From Erwinia pyri (GTDB lineage: Bacteria > Pseudomonadota > Gammaproteobacteria > Enterobacterales > Enterobacteriaceae), in NCBI RefSeq assembly GCF_030758455.1, contig NZ_CP132353.1, positions 3,596,001 through 3,660,000 of the forward strand: a stretch of DNA of 64,000 bases, given 5' to 3'. Both the position numbers and the translations under genes were made by a program. Below, piece by piece: positions 42,874-54,832 of this stretch (position 1 is the first letter of the stretch; every line of letters begins with the position of its first letter). Below the pieces are notes generated by a model. The model saw only the letters and a list, made by a program, of their open reading frames with translations, searched no databases and had not been told where the DNA came from.

Positions 42874-42906
42874 AAAAAGGGCGGAGTGCGAACTCCGCCC
42901 TTTTTT
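42874..42906. terminator. Bidirectional terminator between yaeH and cdaR
   Basis: AAAAAGGGCGGAGT and ACTCCGCCCTTTTT form a perfect stem with a GCGA loop and U-tracts in both directions (six T on the plus strand, five on the minus strand). It ends both convergent genes: yaeH stops at 42857 and cdaR at 42909. Confidence 0.92.
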
Positions 42907-42908
42907 AT

Positions 42909-44066
42909 TTAAGGCTGTTCATCCAGCTGCAGCGCAACATAGAGCAGCAGCCTGTCGTCGAAATTACTCAGATTGAGTCCGGTCAGTTCAGAAATCCGGT
43001 TGAGCCGATATTCCAGCGTATTGCGGTGGATATAGAGCGCTTTCGCCGTTGCCGAGGGCTGGACGTTATTGCTGAACCACGAGGTCAGCGTTCTGCGTAA
43101 CAGCCCGTTATTATCCATCGACTTTAGCCTGGCCAGCGGGCGAGAGAGTTCGCCAGCCTGCCAGCCGCCGCGCAGGCTGTCGAGCAATACGGGCAGCACT
43201 AAATCCTGATAGAAATAGCTACGCTGTTCAGGCATCCGCTGCTTGCCAACCAGCATCGTAGTGTGGGCGGTACGGTAGGAGCGCGCAATGCTGCCCGGCC
43301 CGGTGAAAAAATTCCCCAGTGCAATACGCATCCGCAGATGCCCGCTCTCCTTCATGCGCGACTGCAGCAGCTCCACTCGTTTGCGGTGGTCGTCCGCGTC
43401 ATACCGACCATGCGCGTTAAACGCCGGTTTTAATACCACCATCTCCGTCAGCGAAACAATCGCAATCAGGTTATCTCTCTCCGGCGTGGTAAGCAGCGTT
43501 TGCAGCTGCTGCAGCTCAGACATCGCGCTGTCCACCCCCAGCTGGCCGCTGTCCACTTCTACCACCGCCACTACTCTGGGCTGATTAAGATCGATACGCA
43601 GACGCTGAGCCCATTCCACTAATGCGGGTGAAAGCGTATCGCTGCGGATCAGGTTAAGCACCAGCTCTTCACGAAGACGGCTATCCTGCGCCAGCATATG
43701 CAGCAGACGCGCCTGCTCCAGCATCATCTCCGCCGTCATGCAGACCAGTTCCCCATAATGCCGCAGCGTTTCCGGCTCGCCAGTCAGGCCAATAACGCCC
43801 ACGATGTCGCCATCAATGCGCATCGGCAGATTAATCCCCGGCCGCACACCGTGCAGGTGCTTAGCCACGCCCTCATCAATGTCCACAACCCGTGCCTGAG
43901 AGAGCGCCAGCAGCGCCCCTTCGTGCATTTCACCAATACGCTCATGGTCGCCGCTGCCGATGATGCGGCCGCGCGCGTCCATCACGTTGACATTGCTGTC
44001 AATAATTTGCATCGTGCGGGCAACAATTTCCTGCGCCAGCCGGGCATCCAGATGATAGGTAGCCAT
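42909..44066 (-). CDS. cdaR: Carbohydrate diacid transcriptional activator CdaR
   Basis: CdaR (SdaR) activates genes for use of glucarate, galactarate and glycerate in E. coli. The 385-residue product has the N-terminal diacid-recognition domain (about 1-135, MATYHLDARLAQEIVARTM) and a C-terminal PucR-type helix-turn-helix (about 320-380; NVQPSATAKALYIHRNTLEY). E. coli CdaR is the same length. No sugar-diacid catabolic gene is in the window, so the targets are elsewhere. It is downstream of degP on the same strand after a terminator. Confidence 0.92.
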   Translation of the reverse strand: MATYHLDARLAQEIVARTMQIIDSNVNVMDARGRIIGSGDHERIGEMHEGALLALSQARVVDIDEGVAKHLHGVRPGINLPMRIDGDIVGVIGLTGEPETLRHYGELVCMTAEMMLEQARLLHMLAQDSRLREELVLNLIRSDTLSPALVEWAQRLRIDLNQPRVVAVVEVDSGQLGVDSAMSELQQLQTLLTTPERDNLIAIVSLTEMVVLKPAFNAHGRYDADDHRKRVELLQSRMKESGHLRMRIALGNFFTGPGSIARSYRTAHTTMLVGKQRMPEQRSYFYQDLVLPVLLDSLRGGWQAGELSRPLARLKSMDNNGLLRRTLTSWFSNNVQPSATAKALYIHRNTLEYRLNRISELTGLNLSNFDDRLLLYVALQLDEQP

Positions 44067-44205
44067 TTACCTCTCCAGCAAAGCATCATTCTTTCAGCAT
44101 ACCTGTGGCGCCAGAGCGAAACATTGTGCAACTGCACTAAGCGCGGTGCGGACTGTGAAAATTGCGGGGAGTATCACAAAGAGAAGGGGTAATAACCGGG
44201 ATTGC

Positions 44206-44239
44206 AAAACAGCAGTGCCGACGACGAGCGTCGGCACTG
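44206..44239 (-). terminator. Rho-independent terminator of degP
   Basis: On the minus strand CAGTGCCGACG-CTCGT-CGTCGGCACTG is a perfect 11-bp stem, followed by CTGTTTTGC, six bases after the degP stop. The U tract is short. Confidence 0.8.
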
Positions 44240-44245
44240 AGGAGA

Positions 44246-45685
<1,440 letters not shown>

Positions 45686-45738
45686 GCGTCTGTTTCTCTA
45701 TATGTCCAATTATGCAACCATTGCTGTGGTCGTGATGA

Positions 45739-45766
45739 TGAGAGTGAAGTTTTAGCGCTAAGTTCA
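45739..45766 (-). promoter_or_regulatory. Sigma-E (RpoE) type promoter of degP
   Basis: On the minus strand TGAACTT (45760-45766) and TCTCA (45739-45743) are 16 bases apart, close to the sigma-E consensus GGAACTT-N16-TCTNA. degP is a classical sigma-E target in E. coli. The start codon lies about 50 bases downstream. A GTAAA half-site at about 45809-45813 upstream might be part of a CpxR box, but the second half is weak. Confidence 0.75.
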
Positions 45767-45828
45767 TGAAAAAGATTGCGCTAAAGGTAAATATTTATTC
45801 TTCATCTTTACAATTCAAGGGGGCAACG

Positions 45829-47334
45829 TTATTCCACCGCCATCAGACGGCGATACTCATCCCAGGCAAACAGATCTGTCATGCCGCTAACATAATCCTG
45901 TAGCATTCTCGCCCGGTAATAATATTCCCAGATGGCGATATCGCCCGCGCGATTATCCAGCCGCCCCATCGCTTCACTATAAGCCAGGCGAAAGCGCGTG
46001 GAAAGTTTGTGAAAGAGGCGCGTTTCTATCGGATACCCTTTTAAATAATCTTTTTCAATCAGCTCGCCAAATTCCTGCTGAGTCAGCGCTAATAAAGGCT
46101 GATAAATATCTAATAAACCGCTGATAACGCGGTATCCCTGCAGCTCCAGTTGCTCAACGTCCGGATGGTTAAACACATGACGGAAAGCGACTTTTTTGAA
46201 AATTTCCAGCAGCTGATTTTGTGCTGTGCCATCCTCCAGCAGCGCCTGATTGAATTTGCCATCAAAAACTTCCGCTAAATTATCGATAAACCGGTTAGCG
46301 GCATGCGGTACCAGGCGGGCAACGGTATTCACCCGCAAATACATAAAGAACTGATCTTCACTGCTGCGGCTGGTTTGTGAACTTCTGGATTTATCCAGCG
46401 CGTTTGTGACAACCAGGCTAAATAGGTCGCCCGGCTGATGGGCAGGCCACAGCGCAAATAAGTGTTCATAAAGTTGCTCGACGGTGAAAATATTTTTCTC
46501 AACCGCATCTTCCAAATCGGCCACACAATAGGAGATGTCATCCGCCGCTTCCATAATATAGGTCAAAGGAAAACGACAATGCGGCTGAAGATCCAGCTCT
46601 TTGCATAACCGGGCGACATATTCCGCTTCAGCCAGATAATAGCCCGGCTTTTTCATCAGGTAATCGTGGCCCGGCGGGATGTTTCCTTTGTGCCAGGCGG
46701 GACGAGTATATTTCAGGATACAGCCCACCTGCGCCCAGGTCAGGTTCATCCTCAGCAGCGAATGCACCATGCGGATAGCCTGCGCATTACCCTCGAAGTG
46801 GGATAAATCTTGACGAATCTTTGCACGAAGATCGTTAAAACCATCCGTCTGATAACGCAGCGCTTCCGGTTCACAGCGATCGGTACGTGCATTTTCGGGC
46901 TGATAATCGTTATCCAGCCGCTGGCGGAACCAGTCGTTGATCGCCGATTCGCCAAAATGACCAAAAGGCGGATTGCCGATGTCGTGCATCAGGCAGGCCA
47001 TCTCGACGATACTCTCAAAAGGCCCGGTTAACTGAGCAAGGCCATAATTTTCCAGCTGTCCCAGCTCTTTCAGCCGGGTCAGGATCTCTTTGGCGATATA
47101 GCGCCCCACCTGCTGAACTTCCAGCGAATGGGTCAGCCTTGAGCGGACGGCGGCATTGCGCTCCAGCGGGAAAACCTGGGTTTTCTGTTGCAGACGGCGA
47201 ATGGCCGCTGAATTGATAATGCGTCCGCGATCGCTCTCGAAGATCCGCAATATTTCATGCTCGCTTTTCACCCCCTGCAGAGGACGATAACGGCGCTGGT
47301 AATTGATTTTTTTCCTGAAGTCGATGTCGGTCAT
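45829..47334 (-). CDS. dgt: Deoxyguanosinetriphosphate triphosphohydrolase
   Basis: Dgt cleaves dGTP to deoxyguanosine and triphosphate. From the ATG at 47334 the product is 501 residues (E. coli 505), beginning [17 protein letters not shown]. The HD-domain metal site includes [15 protein letters not shown] near 63-77 and [13 protein letters not shown] near 117-129. It ends [11 protein letters not shown] as in E. coli. The upstream in-frame start at 47430 would run into the divergent mtnN promoter region and is not preferred. Confidence 0.96.
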   Translation of the reverse strand: MTDIDFRKKINYQRRYRPLQGVKSEHEILRIFESDRGRIINSAAIRRLQQKTQVFPLERNAAVRSRLTHSLEVQQVGRYIAKEILTRLKELGQLENYGLAQLTGPFESIVEMACLMHDIGNPPFGHFGESAINDWFRQRLDNDYQPENARTDRCEPEALRYQTDGFNDLRAKIRQDLSHFEGNAQAIRMVHSLLRMNLTWAQVGCILKYTRPAWHKGNIPPGHDYLMKKPGYYLAEAEYVARLCKELDLQPHCRFPLTYIMEAADDISYCVADLEDAVEKNIFTVEQLYEHLFALWPAHQPGDLFSLVVTNALDKSRSSQTSRSSEDQFFMYLRVNTVARLVPHAANRFIDNLAEVFDGKFNQALLEDGTAQNQLLEIFKKVAFRHVFNHPDVEQLELQGYRVISGLLDIYQPLLALTQQEFGELIEKDYLKGYPIETRLFHKLSTRFRLAYSEAMGRLDNRAGDIAIWEYYYRARMLQDYVSGMTDLFAWDEYRRLMAVE

Positions 47335-47462
47335 GCCTGCTTCCCATTCTGCGGCACCAGATCCATGCCTGTACGCCTCTTGCGGATTATGTCCTTCATC
47401 CTGCCATGATAGACTATGCGCCGAAAGCACAGTTTACTTCCACAACATTAGCGAGTATCCCT

Positions 47463-48161
47463 ATGAAAGCAGGCATTATTGGTGCAATGGAGCAGGAAAT
47501 TACCCTGCTGCGCGACAAAATCGAAAATCGTCAAACGCTGGCCCTGGCAGGCTGTGAAATTTACACCGGCACGCTGAACGGTGTTGAGGTCGCTCTGCTG
47601 AAATCGGGCATTGGCAAAGTCTCTGCCGCGCTGGGCACCACTCTGCTGTTACAGTTGTGCAAGCCTGACTTTATTATCAATACCGGCTCCGCTGGCGGTC
47701 TGGCTTCTTCGCTGAAGGTTGGCGATATCGTGGTGTCAGATGAAGTGCGTTATCACGATGCCGACGTCACCGCGTTTGGCTATGAGCCTGGCCAGATGGC
47801 GGGCTGCCCTGCCGCCTTCACCGCCGATACCGCCCTGATTGAAGCCGCAGAAACCTGCATTAAACAGCTTGGCCTGCATGCCGTGCGCGGTCTGGTAGTG
47901 AGTGGCGATGCCTTTATCAACGGCGCAGAGCCGCTGGCACGCATTCGCTCAACCTTCCCGCAGGCCATTGGCGTGGAGATGGAAGCCACGGCTATCGCGC
48001 ACGTTTGTCACCAGTTTGGGGTGCCGTTTGTGGTGATCAGAGCCATTTCTGACGTGGCCGATCGGGAATCGCACCTGAGTTTTGATGAATTCCTGGTGGT
48101 GGCGGCGAAGCAATCCTCTCTGATGGTTGAGACGCTGCTGACCAACCTGTCGCGTGGCTAG
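47463..48161 (+). CDS. mtnN: 5'-methylthioadenosine/S-adenosylhomocysteine nucleosidase
   Basis: MtnN (Pfs) removes adenine from methylthioadenosine, S-adenosylhomocysteine and 5'-deoxyadenosine, recycling methionine and feeding autoinducer-2 synthesis. From the ATG at 47463 the product is 232 residues, the E. coli length, starting [13 protein letters not shown]. The active site includes E12, E174 (in [11 protein letters not shown]) and D197 (in ISDVADRES). It is divergent from dgt; btuF begins inside its last codons. Confidence 0.97.
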   Translation: MKAGIIGAMEQEITLLRDKIENRQTLALAGCEIYTGTLNGVEVALLKSGIGKVSAALGTTLLLQLCKPDFIINTGSAGGLASSLKVGDIVVSDEVRYHDADVTAFGYEPGQMAGCPAAFTADTALIEAAETCIKQLGLHAVRGLVVSGDAFINGAEPLARIRSTFPQAIGVEMEATAIAHVCHQFGVPFVVIRAISDVADRESHLSFDEFLVVAAKQSSLMVETLLTNLSRG

Positions 48162-48939
48162 GTTCCTTGTTGCCCTGCTGCTGCTGACCTGCTTCAGCGC
48201 AGCCGCCGCGCCCAGGGTAATTACCCTGGCTCCGGCCCTGACGGAGCTGGCCTTTGCCGCAGGCATCAGGCCTGTGGCCGTCAGTGCTTACTCAGACTAT
48301 CCGCCTGAAGCTAACCAGCTGGAGCAGGTCGCCAACTGGCAGGGTATCAACGTGGAACGCATTCTGGCGCTCAAGCCTGATCTGGTGCTCGCCTGGCGTG
48401 AAGGCAATCCTCAGCGTCAGGTGGATCAGCTCCGCGCTTTCGGCATCAAAATCGTCTGGATCAATCCCGTTACGATCCGGGAAGTGGCAGACAGCCTGCG
48501 TCAGTTAAAGGCCTGGAGTCCGGCGCCGGAAAAAGCCGATCGTGCCGCTGAAGCGCTGTTAAACCAGCAGGCCGCGTTGTACCAGCATTACGCCAGCCTG
48601 CCGAAAAAGAGGGTTTTCCTGCAGTTTGGCCAGCGCCCTCTCTTCACCGCCTCTGGCAACACATTGCAGAATGAAATTCTGCAGCTCTGCGGCGGAGAAA
48701 ACATTTTTGCCGACAGCCGCGTTGCCTGGCCTCAGGTGAGCCGCGAACAGGTGTTGATGAGGAGACCGCAGATCGTCATAACCACAGGCGATGCGCAACG
48801 TATCTCTGAAACAGAGGCCTTCTGGCGCCCGCAGTTAGCGATGCCAGCGATCGCCGTCAATGAGGACTGGTTTAGCCGGCCAGGCCCGCGTATTATTCAG
48901 GCAGCTCAACAAATATGCAGTCAACTGCACCCGGGCTGA
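48154..48939 (+). CDS. btuF: Vitamin B12-binding periplasmic protein
   Basis: BtuF delivers vitamin B12 to the BtuCD importer. The 261-residue precursor has a signal peptide (about 1-19, hydrophobic [15 protein letters not shown]) and the two-lobe helical-backbone binding fold with [19 protein letters not shown] at 20-38. The start is GTG, overlapping the end of mtnN by eight bases, as close coupling would require; the ribosome site is weak. btuC and btuD are elsewhere, as in E. coli. Confidence 0.93.
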   Translation: MARFLVALLLLTCFSAAAAPRVITLAPALTELAFAAGIRPVAVSAYSDYPPEANQLEQVANWQGINVERILALKPDLVLAWREGNPQRQVDQLRAFGIKIVWINPVTIREVADSLRQLKAWSPAPEKADRAAEALLNQQAALYQHYASLPKKRVFLQFGQRPLFTASGNTLQNEILQLCGGENIFADSRVAWPQVSREQVLMRRPQIVITTGDAQRISETEAFWRPQLAMPAIAVNEDWFSRPGPRIIQAAQQICSQLHPG

Positions 48940-49089
48940 AGGCGTGAAACCGTAAGACCGCAGCAAAGTCGGTTAAAGTTTCAGCAGAAAGTGTCGTTAA
49001 TCAAATAACGAGGCGGCGAAATATTTTATTCTCGCTGCCCGATTTTGGGCTGATGCCCCTATTTTATCTACACCAGGATAACAGCAAAA

Positions 49090-49344
49090 ATGAAAGCCGT
49101 TTATCTGGCCTTTGGCCTAATGATGGCTGGTCACGCCTGTGCTGCATCCATTACGGGCAGCATCGGGGTCAAATTGACCATTTACTCGCAATGTCACATT
49201 GACGGGCAAAGTCTTACACCAGCAAAAGCACCTAAAGTCAGCTGCGGCCAGCAGCAATCTGCCCAGCCTAAAGTCACTGAATCGGTAATTTCACAAAATA
49301 GTGGAGGCCGCACGGTAGCGAAACTAGTTACGGTAGAGTGGTAA
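49090..49344 (+). CDS. Small exported protein of unknown function
   Basis: An 84-residue product with a clear signal peptide (MKAVYLAFGLMMAGHACA, cleavage about residue 18-19). The mature part has two cysteines (C35, C52), likely a disulfide, a beta-rich SITGSIGVKLTIYSQC start and a VAKLVTVEW end. The strand pattern and C...GQ...CGQ spacing recall short fimbria-associated or spore-coat-U-like proteins such as YehE, but this is a weak resemblance. E. coli has yadS at this place. No strong ribosome site is visible, and a hairpin follows. Confidence 0.6.
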   Translation: MKAVYLAFGLMMAGHACAASITGSIGVKLTIYSQCHIDGQSLTPAKAPKVSCGQQQSAQPKVTESVISQNSGGRTVAKLVTVEW

Positions 49345-49346
49345 GC

Positions 49347-49371
49347 GCCCCGGCAGCGAACGTGCCGGGGC
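49347..49371. terminator. GC-rich hairpin between convergent genes
   Basis: GCCCCGGCA and TGCCGGGGC form a perfect 9-bp stem around a seven-base loop, three bases after the stop of the small exported gene and eight bases after the end of erpA. There is no T tract on either side, so termination is plausible but not certain. Confidence 0.5.
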
Positions 49372-49378
49372 AGCAGCA

Positions 49379-49723
49379 TCAGATGCTGAACGAAGAACCG
49401 CAGCCACAAGTGGTTTTGGCGTTCGGGTTGGTGACGATAAACCGGGAGCCTTCAAGGCCTTCGGTGTAATCGACTGCGCCACCCACCAGATATTGCAGAC
49501 TCATCGGGTCCACTACCAGCGCAACACCCTCTTTCTCAATGGTCATATCGCCATCATTTACCTTGTCATCAAAGGTAAAACCGTACTGGAAGCCACTACA
49601 GCCGCCACCGGTGATATAGACGCGCAGTTTCAGATCCGGGTTCTCTTCATCTGAAATCAGGTTTTTGACTTTACTGGCCGCTGCTTCAGTGAATTGCAGG
49701 GGCAGAGCTATATCGTCACTCAT
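49379..49723 (-). CDS. erpA: Iron-sulfur cluster insertion protein ErpA
   Basis: ErpA is an A-type carrier that passes iron-sulfur clusters to apoproteins, including isoprenoid enzymes IspG and IspH. The 114-residue length equals E. coli. The three cluster-binding cysteines are C42 in [11 protein letters not shown], and C106 and C108 in the C-terminal CGCGSSF. TGGAG precedes the ATG. It follows clcA on the same strand after 81 bases, the E. coli order. Confidence 0.97.
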   Translation of the reverse strand: MSDDIALPLQFTEAAASKVKNLISDEENPDLKLRVYITGGGCSGFQYGFTFDDKVNDGDMTIEKEGVALVVDPMSLQYLVGGAVDYTEGLEGSRFIVTNPNAKTTCGCGSSFSI

Positions 49724-49804
49724 TTAATACTCCAGTATGTATTCGGGCGACTGGTCATAATTCGACCATCTCTGGCACCATTATCTTATATACCAGTATA
49801 GCAA

Positions 49805-51244
49805 TCAAGTATCCGCCGTTTTCCCTTCCGGCTGCGTGGCACTCTGTGCTGCCACTTTCTCATCATCTTTTTGCTGCTGGCTGGCCAGCGTGCGCGCCAG
49901 CAGCGAGGAGTAGAGCGGCTGGCCGCCAAGAAACTGTGCCAGTAAGGTTGCGCCCAGGCAGGTGATAATCATCGGCAGAATAAGCTGATAATTGTCGGTC
50001 ATTTCCAGCACCAGCACGATCCCGGTCAGCGGAGCTCTGACTGAAGCGGCAAAGAGCGCCCCCATGCCCGCAATGGCAAACGTTCCCGCTTGCAGGTGAT
50101 AAGCTGGGAACAGCGAAGCGCTGGCCATACCGTAGGCGGTGCCCAGCAAGGTGCCCAGCGCCAGCATAGGCGCAAAAATCCCGCCCGGCGCACCGGAGCC
50201 AAAGCAGAGCAGCGTAGTGGCAACGCGGGTAATAAAAATAAACAGCAGCATCCCGACCGTGTAATTGCCCGCTGCCGCAATCGGGATCAGGTTAAAGCCG
50301 CCCCCTGCCGCTTCCGGCTCGATAACGCCCAGTACGCCACATACGCCGCCCAGCACGCCGCCAATAAGCAGAATTTTACGCAGATTACCGCCATGCAGTC
50401 GCTTAAACATATCCTGGGTACGGAAAATCAGCGCGTTAAACGCCACGCCAACCACGCCAAACAGCATCCCCAGCAGCAGATAGAGCCAGAGCGTATTGAC
50501 CGGCGCAATAGCCAGTTTACCCACTTCAATTACCGCCCCTTCCCCGTTGAAGATGCGGAATACCACGCTGGACATGATCACGCCGATAAAGACGGCCTTA
50601 ATGGAAATAACGCTGTAGCGGAACTGGAGCCGCATCTCTTCGATAATAAACAGGATGCCCGCCAGCGGCGCGTTAAAGGCGGCGGAGAGTCCGGCTGCGG
50701 CACCGGTCGCCAGCAGCGAGTGGCGCGCCTCGGTGCTTTTCATGCGGAAAATATCCAGCACCATCCGGCCGATATTGCCACCGAGTTGCACCGTCGGCCC
50801 TTCCCTTCCCAGCACCATGCCCGCGCCTAACGCGCCCATGCCGCCGATAAATTTAACCGGGATAACTCGCCACCAGCGCACGGGACGCAGCTCTTCCAGC
50901 GCCCCTTCGATTTCAGGAATGCCGGATCCGGACGCTTCCGGCGCAAACTGTCTGACAAGGTAATAGCCCACCATCGCCAGCAGCCCGGAGAGAATAAAGG
51001 CCAGCGGGAAAACCAGCACCCAGTGCTGCTCAACAGTCGCCAGCATAGTCAGGCGCTGCGTGCTGACGGCGTTGACGGCCTTCTCGAAAGCGACGCCAAC
51101 AAGGCCAGCCAGCGTGCCGACGATGCCCGCCAGAATAAGGACCGCTACGGGCGTTTTATCTCCCCGGATCAGCAGGCGTAAAAAATCGCCCCGCCGCACC
51201 GGGACGCTGTTTAACTGCTCAGTAGATGACGTAGGTTCGTTCAT
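49805..51244 (-). CDS. clcA: H+/Cl- exchange transporter ClcA
   Basis: ClcA exchanges two chloride ions for one proton and aids extreme acid resistance. The 479-residue inner-membrane protein (E. coli 473) keeps the chloride filter GSGIPE at 106-111 (S107), the gating glutamate E148 in GREGP, the internal proton glutamate E203, and the GGIFAP loop near 355-360. These match E. coli numbering. The Gln- and Lys-rich C terminus is slightly longer. It is divergent from hemL. Confidence 0.96.
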   Translation of the reverse strand: MNEPTSSTEQLNSVPVRRGDFLRLLIRGDKTPVAVLILAGIVGTLAGLVGVAFEKAVNAVSTQRLTMLATVEQHWVLVFPLAFILSGLLAMVGYYLVRQFAPEASGSGIPEIEGALEELRPVRWWRVIPVKFIGGMGALGAGMVLGREGPTVQLGGNIGRMVLDIFRMKSTEARHSLLATGAAAGLSAAFNAPLAGILFIIEEMRLQFRYSVISIKAVFIGVIMSSVVFRIFNGEGAVIEVGKLAIAPVNTLWLYLLLGMLFGVVGVAFNALIFRTQDMFKRLHGGNLRKILLIGGVLGGVCGVLGVIEPEAAGGGFNLIPIAAAGNYTVGMLLFIFITRVATTLLCFGSGAPGGIFAPMLALGTLLGTAYGMASASLFPAYHLQAGTFAIAGMGALFAASVRAPLTGIVLVLEMTDNYQLILPMIITCLGATLLAQFLGGQPLYSSLLARTLASQQQKDDEKVAAQSATQPEGKTADT

Positions 51245-51414
51245 ATCCTGTTCATTTCTCGGTAAAGATAGGTCAATATCTTACCCTTCCCGCTGGCGAA
51301 GTCCCGGAAAAATTTCCACTCTGTGGTGGCAAAAGCGCGACTTGCCTTTTATCCCAGCCCCATGTTCCCTTAGAATGGCGAGGTTTTTCTAAATGCATTC
51401 TCAGGAGCGGAACC

Positions 51415-52698
51415 ATGAGTAAGTCTGAAAATCTGTATGCCCAGGCGCAGCAGTTAATTCCCGGTGGCGTGAACTCGCCGGTGCGTGCGTTTAGCGGCGT
51501 TGGCGGCGTCCCGCTCTTTATTGAACGAGCCGACGGCGCTTACCTGTACGATGCCGACGGCAAAGAGTACACCGACTACGTAGGCTCCTGGGGGCCGATG
51601 GTACTGGGACATAACCACCCTGCCATCCGCAACGCAGTCATTGAAGCGGCTGAACGCGGCCTGAGCTTTGGCGCGCCGACGGAGATGGAAGTAAAAATGG
51701 CGCAGCTGGTCACCGAGCTGGTGCCCACCATGGATATGGTGCGCATGGTGAACTCCGGTACTGAAGCCACCATGAGCGCGATTCGCCTGGCGCGCGGCTA
51801 CACGCATCGCGACAAAATCATCAAATTTGAAGGGTGCTATCACGGCCATGCGGACTGCCTGCTGGTGAAAGCGGGCTCCGGCGCCCTGACCCTCGGCCAG
51901 CCCAACTCGCCGGGTGTGCCAGCTGATTTCGCCAAACACACTCTGACCTGCACCTACAACGATCTCGATTCCGTGCGCGCGGCCTTTGAGCAATATCCGC
52001 ATGAGATCGCCTGTATTATCGTCGAGCCGGTAGCCGGCAACATGAACTGCATCCCGCCGAACGATAACTTCCTGCCGGGCCTGCGCGCGCTGTGCGACGA
52101 GTTTGGCGCCCTGTTTATCATTGATGAAGTGATGACCGGCTTCCGTGTCGCGCTGGCTGGCGCACAGGCGCACTATGGCGTGAAGCCCGATCTCACCTGT
52201 CTGGGCAAAATCATCGGCGGCGGCATGCCGGTTGGCGCCTTTGGTGGACGTCGTGACGTGATGGCTGCGCTGGCGCCTACCGGGCCGGTTTATCAGGCTG
52301 GTACGCTTTCGGGTAACCCGATTGCGATGGCGGCAGGTTTTGCCTGCCTGAGCGAAATTGCCAAACCCGGTAGCCATGACAAACTTACCGCGCTGACCAC
52401 GCAGCTGGCGGAAGGCCTGCTGGCGGCAGCGAAAGAGACCGGCATCCCGCTGGTAGTGAACCACGTGGGCGGTATGTTTGGCCTGTTCTTCACCTCAGCC
52501 GACAGCGTAACCTGCTACCAGGATGTCACTGAATGTGATGTGGAACGCTTTAAAAAGTTCTTCCATCTGATGCTGGCAGAGGGCGTTTATCTGGCGCCTT
52601 CCGCTTTCGAAGCGGGCTTTATGTCTCTGGCGCACAGCCAGCAGGATATTGAACGCACCGTAGAGGCGGCACGCCGCAGCTTTACAAAATTAGCCTGA
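51415..52698 (+). CDS. hemL: Glutamate-1-semialdehyde 2,1-aminomutase
   Basis: HemL makes 5-aminolevulinate from glutamate-1-semialdehyde, the C5 route to haem. The 427-residue PLP enzyme (E. coli 426) has [17 protein letters not shown] near 112-128 and the cofactor lysine K265 in [21 protein letters not shown] lies seven bases before the ATG. It is monocistronic, with a strong terminator, and lies between clcA and fhuB as in E. coli. Confidence 0.98.
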   Translation: MSKSENLYAQAQQLIPGGVNSPVRAFSGVGGVPLFIERADGAYLYDADGKEYTDYVGSWGPMVLGHNHPAIRNAVIEAAERGLSFGAPTEMEVKMAQLVTELVPTMDMVRMVNSGTEATMSAIRLARGYTHRDKIIKFEGCYHGHADCLLVKAGSGALTLGQPNSPGVPADFAKHTLTCTYNDLDSVRAAFEQYPHEIACIIVEPVAGNMNCIPPNDNFLPGLRALCDEFGALFIIDEVMTGFRVALAGAQAHYGVKPDLTCLGKIIGGGMPVGAFGGRRDVMAALAPTGPVYQAGTLSGNPIAMAAGFACLSEIAKPGSHDKLTALTTQLAEGLLAAAKETGIPLVVNHVGGMFGLFFTSADSVTCYQDVTECDVERFKKFFHLMLAEGVYLAPSAFEAGFMSLAHSQQDIERTVEAARRSFTKLA

Positions 52699-52732
52699 GC
52701 CCTGGCGGCTGAACCGCCCCGCTCTGAGGTAT

Positions 52733-52769
52733 AAAAAAACGCCTGACTCAGCAGTCAGGCGTTTTTTTT
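52733..52769. terminator. Rho-independent terminator of hemL (possibly also of fhuB)
   Basis: AAAAAAACGCCTGACT and AGTCAGGCGTTTTTTT form a perfect stem with CAGC loop and U-tracts in both directions. It lies 35 bases after hemL and about 84 bases after the fhuB stop on the opposite strand, so it can serve both. Confidence 0.92.
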
Positions 52770-52852
52770 ATGCGGTTATTACTCAGGCAAGCAACCTTCC
52801 CGCGATCTTCAACAACTTTGCCCCATGCTGTGCTCCCTTCCGGTTCAGCCTG

Positions 52853-54832
52853 TCAGACTTTACGCAGCAGATAAACAAAGTAGGGGGCACCGATAAACGT
52901 TGCCAGCAGCCCGGCCGGGATCTGGTTCGGGAAAGCGACAATCCTTCCGCACCAGTCCGCTATCGCCATCAGGATGCCGCCCATCACCGCTGCCATTACC
53001 AGCTGTGGCACAGCGCGACGGAAGCCCAGCATCCGCACAATGTGCGGCGCCATTAAGCCAATAAAGCTCAGCGGCCCAATGGTCAGCGTGGCGGCAGCCG
53101 TCAGCGCGGCGGCCAGTAGCAGCAGCGTAAAGCGTGAAGGTTTCAACGCCACCCCCAGCGAGCGCGCCGTCTCGCCTCCCAGCGGCAACAGGGTCAGCCA
53201 GCGGCGGCAAAGCGGTACCAGCGCCAGCAGCACCGCGGCCACCACCACCGTCCGCCATGCCTGCGCGGCATCGACGCCATAGGTTGAGCCAGAGATCCAG
53301 GTCATCAGGTTTGCCATTCGCGGATCGCCGCTGGCCAGCAGCATCAGCAGCAGGGTAGCGAAGGCGGTGCTGAGCGCCATGCCGGCTAACAGCATGCGTT
53401 CAGGGGAAAAGCCGCCGCGTCCGCCTGCCACCGTGATGATCAGCAGCGTCAGCGCCGCGCCCAGACTTCCGGCGGGCAGCAGCCAGCCGAAAGCATCCCC
53501 CGGCACCAGGAACAGCATGATCACCACGCCAAAAGCGGCACCGGAGCTGATACCCAGCACTTCCGGGCTTGCCATAGGATTTCCCGTCAGGCGCTGCACA
53601 ATGCAGCCAGCCACACCCAGCATCATGCCGGTGGCAACGGCAGCCACCAGGCGCGGCATACGCCACGGCAGCAGCTGCTGCCAGAGATCGCCGGATACCC
53701 AGCTCCAGCCCTGGGCATCGCGTCCGAAGCTCAGCGCCACAGCACTGACAAGCAGCAGCACTACTGCACCCGCTGCCGCCCAGTACAGCACATGGTGACG
53801 TTCCACAGGAACACGATCGCCCTGATCCATCGCCGGTGGCACCGCCGCCGTCCGCAGGCGGGGCAGCAACCAGAGCAGCAGCGGCGCACCAATCAGCGCC
53901 GTTGCGGTACCGGTAGAGACCTCACGCCAGTTATCGGTCAGCCAGAGCACCACCTGATCCGCCAGCCAGAGCAGCAGCATGCCAATCAGCGGAGCCAGCA
54001 GCAGACGACTGAGCAGGCGTCGTGCGCCCAGCATCTTCGCCAGCAGCGGCGAAAACAAACCGATAAAGCCAATTATTCCCGCGGCGTTAACCAGCTGGGC
54101 GCTCAATATAATCGCCAGCGCCAGTACCGCGAGGCGCGCGGCAGAGAGCGCCAGACCGAGGTTTTTCGCTACGCCATCGTCCAGGCCCATTAACGCCATC
54201 TGACGCAGCAGCAGCAGAGAGATCGCAAATCCCACCAGCAGCTTCGGCCAGATAAAGCTGACGCTGTGCCAGTCCATCTGGTTCAGCGTGCCGGTACTCC
54301 AGAGAAACATGCTCTGCAGCCGTTCATGATTAAACAGCCCCAGGATCTGATTCACCGCCCCGCAGTACATCGACATCACCAGACCCGCAAGGATCAGCGT
54401 CACCGGGGAGAGACGTTTTCCCCAGGCGATGCCAAAAACAATAAGGCCCACCGCAATCGCGCCCGCCATCGCCGCAATCTGCTGGGTCACTAACCCGCCG
54501 GGCAGGCTCCAGAGCGTCACTACGGTGAGGCCAAGCTGCGCACCCGTAGCCACCCCCAGCGTGGCAGGCTCCGCCAGCGGATTGCGCAGCACCTGCTGGA
54601 ACAGTAATCCCACCAGGCCAAGCCCGGCGCCCACCAGTAGCGAAAGGCTCAGCCGCGGCAGCAGGCTGTAATGAAACACCATCTGATCCACGCTTTGCGG
54701 ATCGGCGGACCAGAGCGCGCTCCGCCACAGCGCAACGGGCAGATGCTGGCTGAAGTTGTAATAAGTCAGGCCAGCAGCAAAGAGTATCAGCACCGATAAC
54801 AGCAGGGCCGGGAAACGTACAGTCGTTTTCAT
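52853..54832 (-). CDS. fhuB: Ferrichrome ABC transporter permease FhuB
   Basis: FhuB is the inner-membrane channel for iron(III)-hydroxamates. The 659-residue protein (E. coli 660) is a tandem fusion of two FecCD-type permease halves, about 1-330 and 345-659, each with about ten membrane spans. The pairs GLVGLLFQQVLRNPLAEPA and GVAGCIVQRLTGNPMASPE mark the two homologous halves. Its ATG overlaps the fhuD stop (ATGA). It ends the fhuACDB operon. Confidence 0.97.
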   Translation of the reverse strand: MKTTVRFPALLLSVLILFAAGLTYYNFSQHLPVALWRSALWSADPQSVDQMVFHYSLLPRLSLSLLVGAGLGLVGLLFQQVLRNPLAEPATLGVATGAQLGLTVVTLWSLPGGLVTQQIAAMAGAIAVGLIVFGIAWGKRLSPVTLILAGLVMSMYCGAVNQILGLFNHERLQSMFLWSTGTLNQMDWHSVSFIWPKLLVGFAISLLLLRQMALMGLDDGVAKNLGLALSAARLAVLALAIILSAQLVNAAGIIGFIGLFSPLLAKMLGARRLLSRLLLAPLIGMLLLWLADQVVLWLTDNWREVSTGTATALIGAPLLLWLLPRLRTAAVPPAMDQGDRVPVERHHVLYWAAAGAVVLLLVSAVALSFGRDAQGWSWVSGDLWQQLLPWRMPRLVAAVATGMMLGVAGCIVQRLTGNPMASPEVLGISSGAAFGVVIMLFLVPGDAFGWLLPAGSLGAALTLLIITVAGGRGGFSPERMLLAGMALSTAFATLLLMLLASGDPRMANLMTWISGSTYGVDAAQAWRTVVVAAVLLALVPLCRRWLTLLPLGGETARSLGVALKPSRFTLLLLAAALTAAATLTIGPLSFIGLMAPHIVRMLGFRRAVPQLVMAAVMGGILMAIADWCGRIVAFPNQIPAGLLATFIGAPYFVYLLRKV

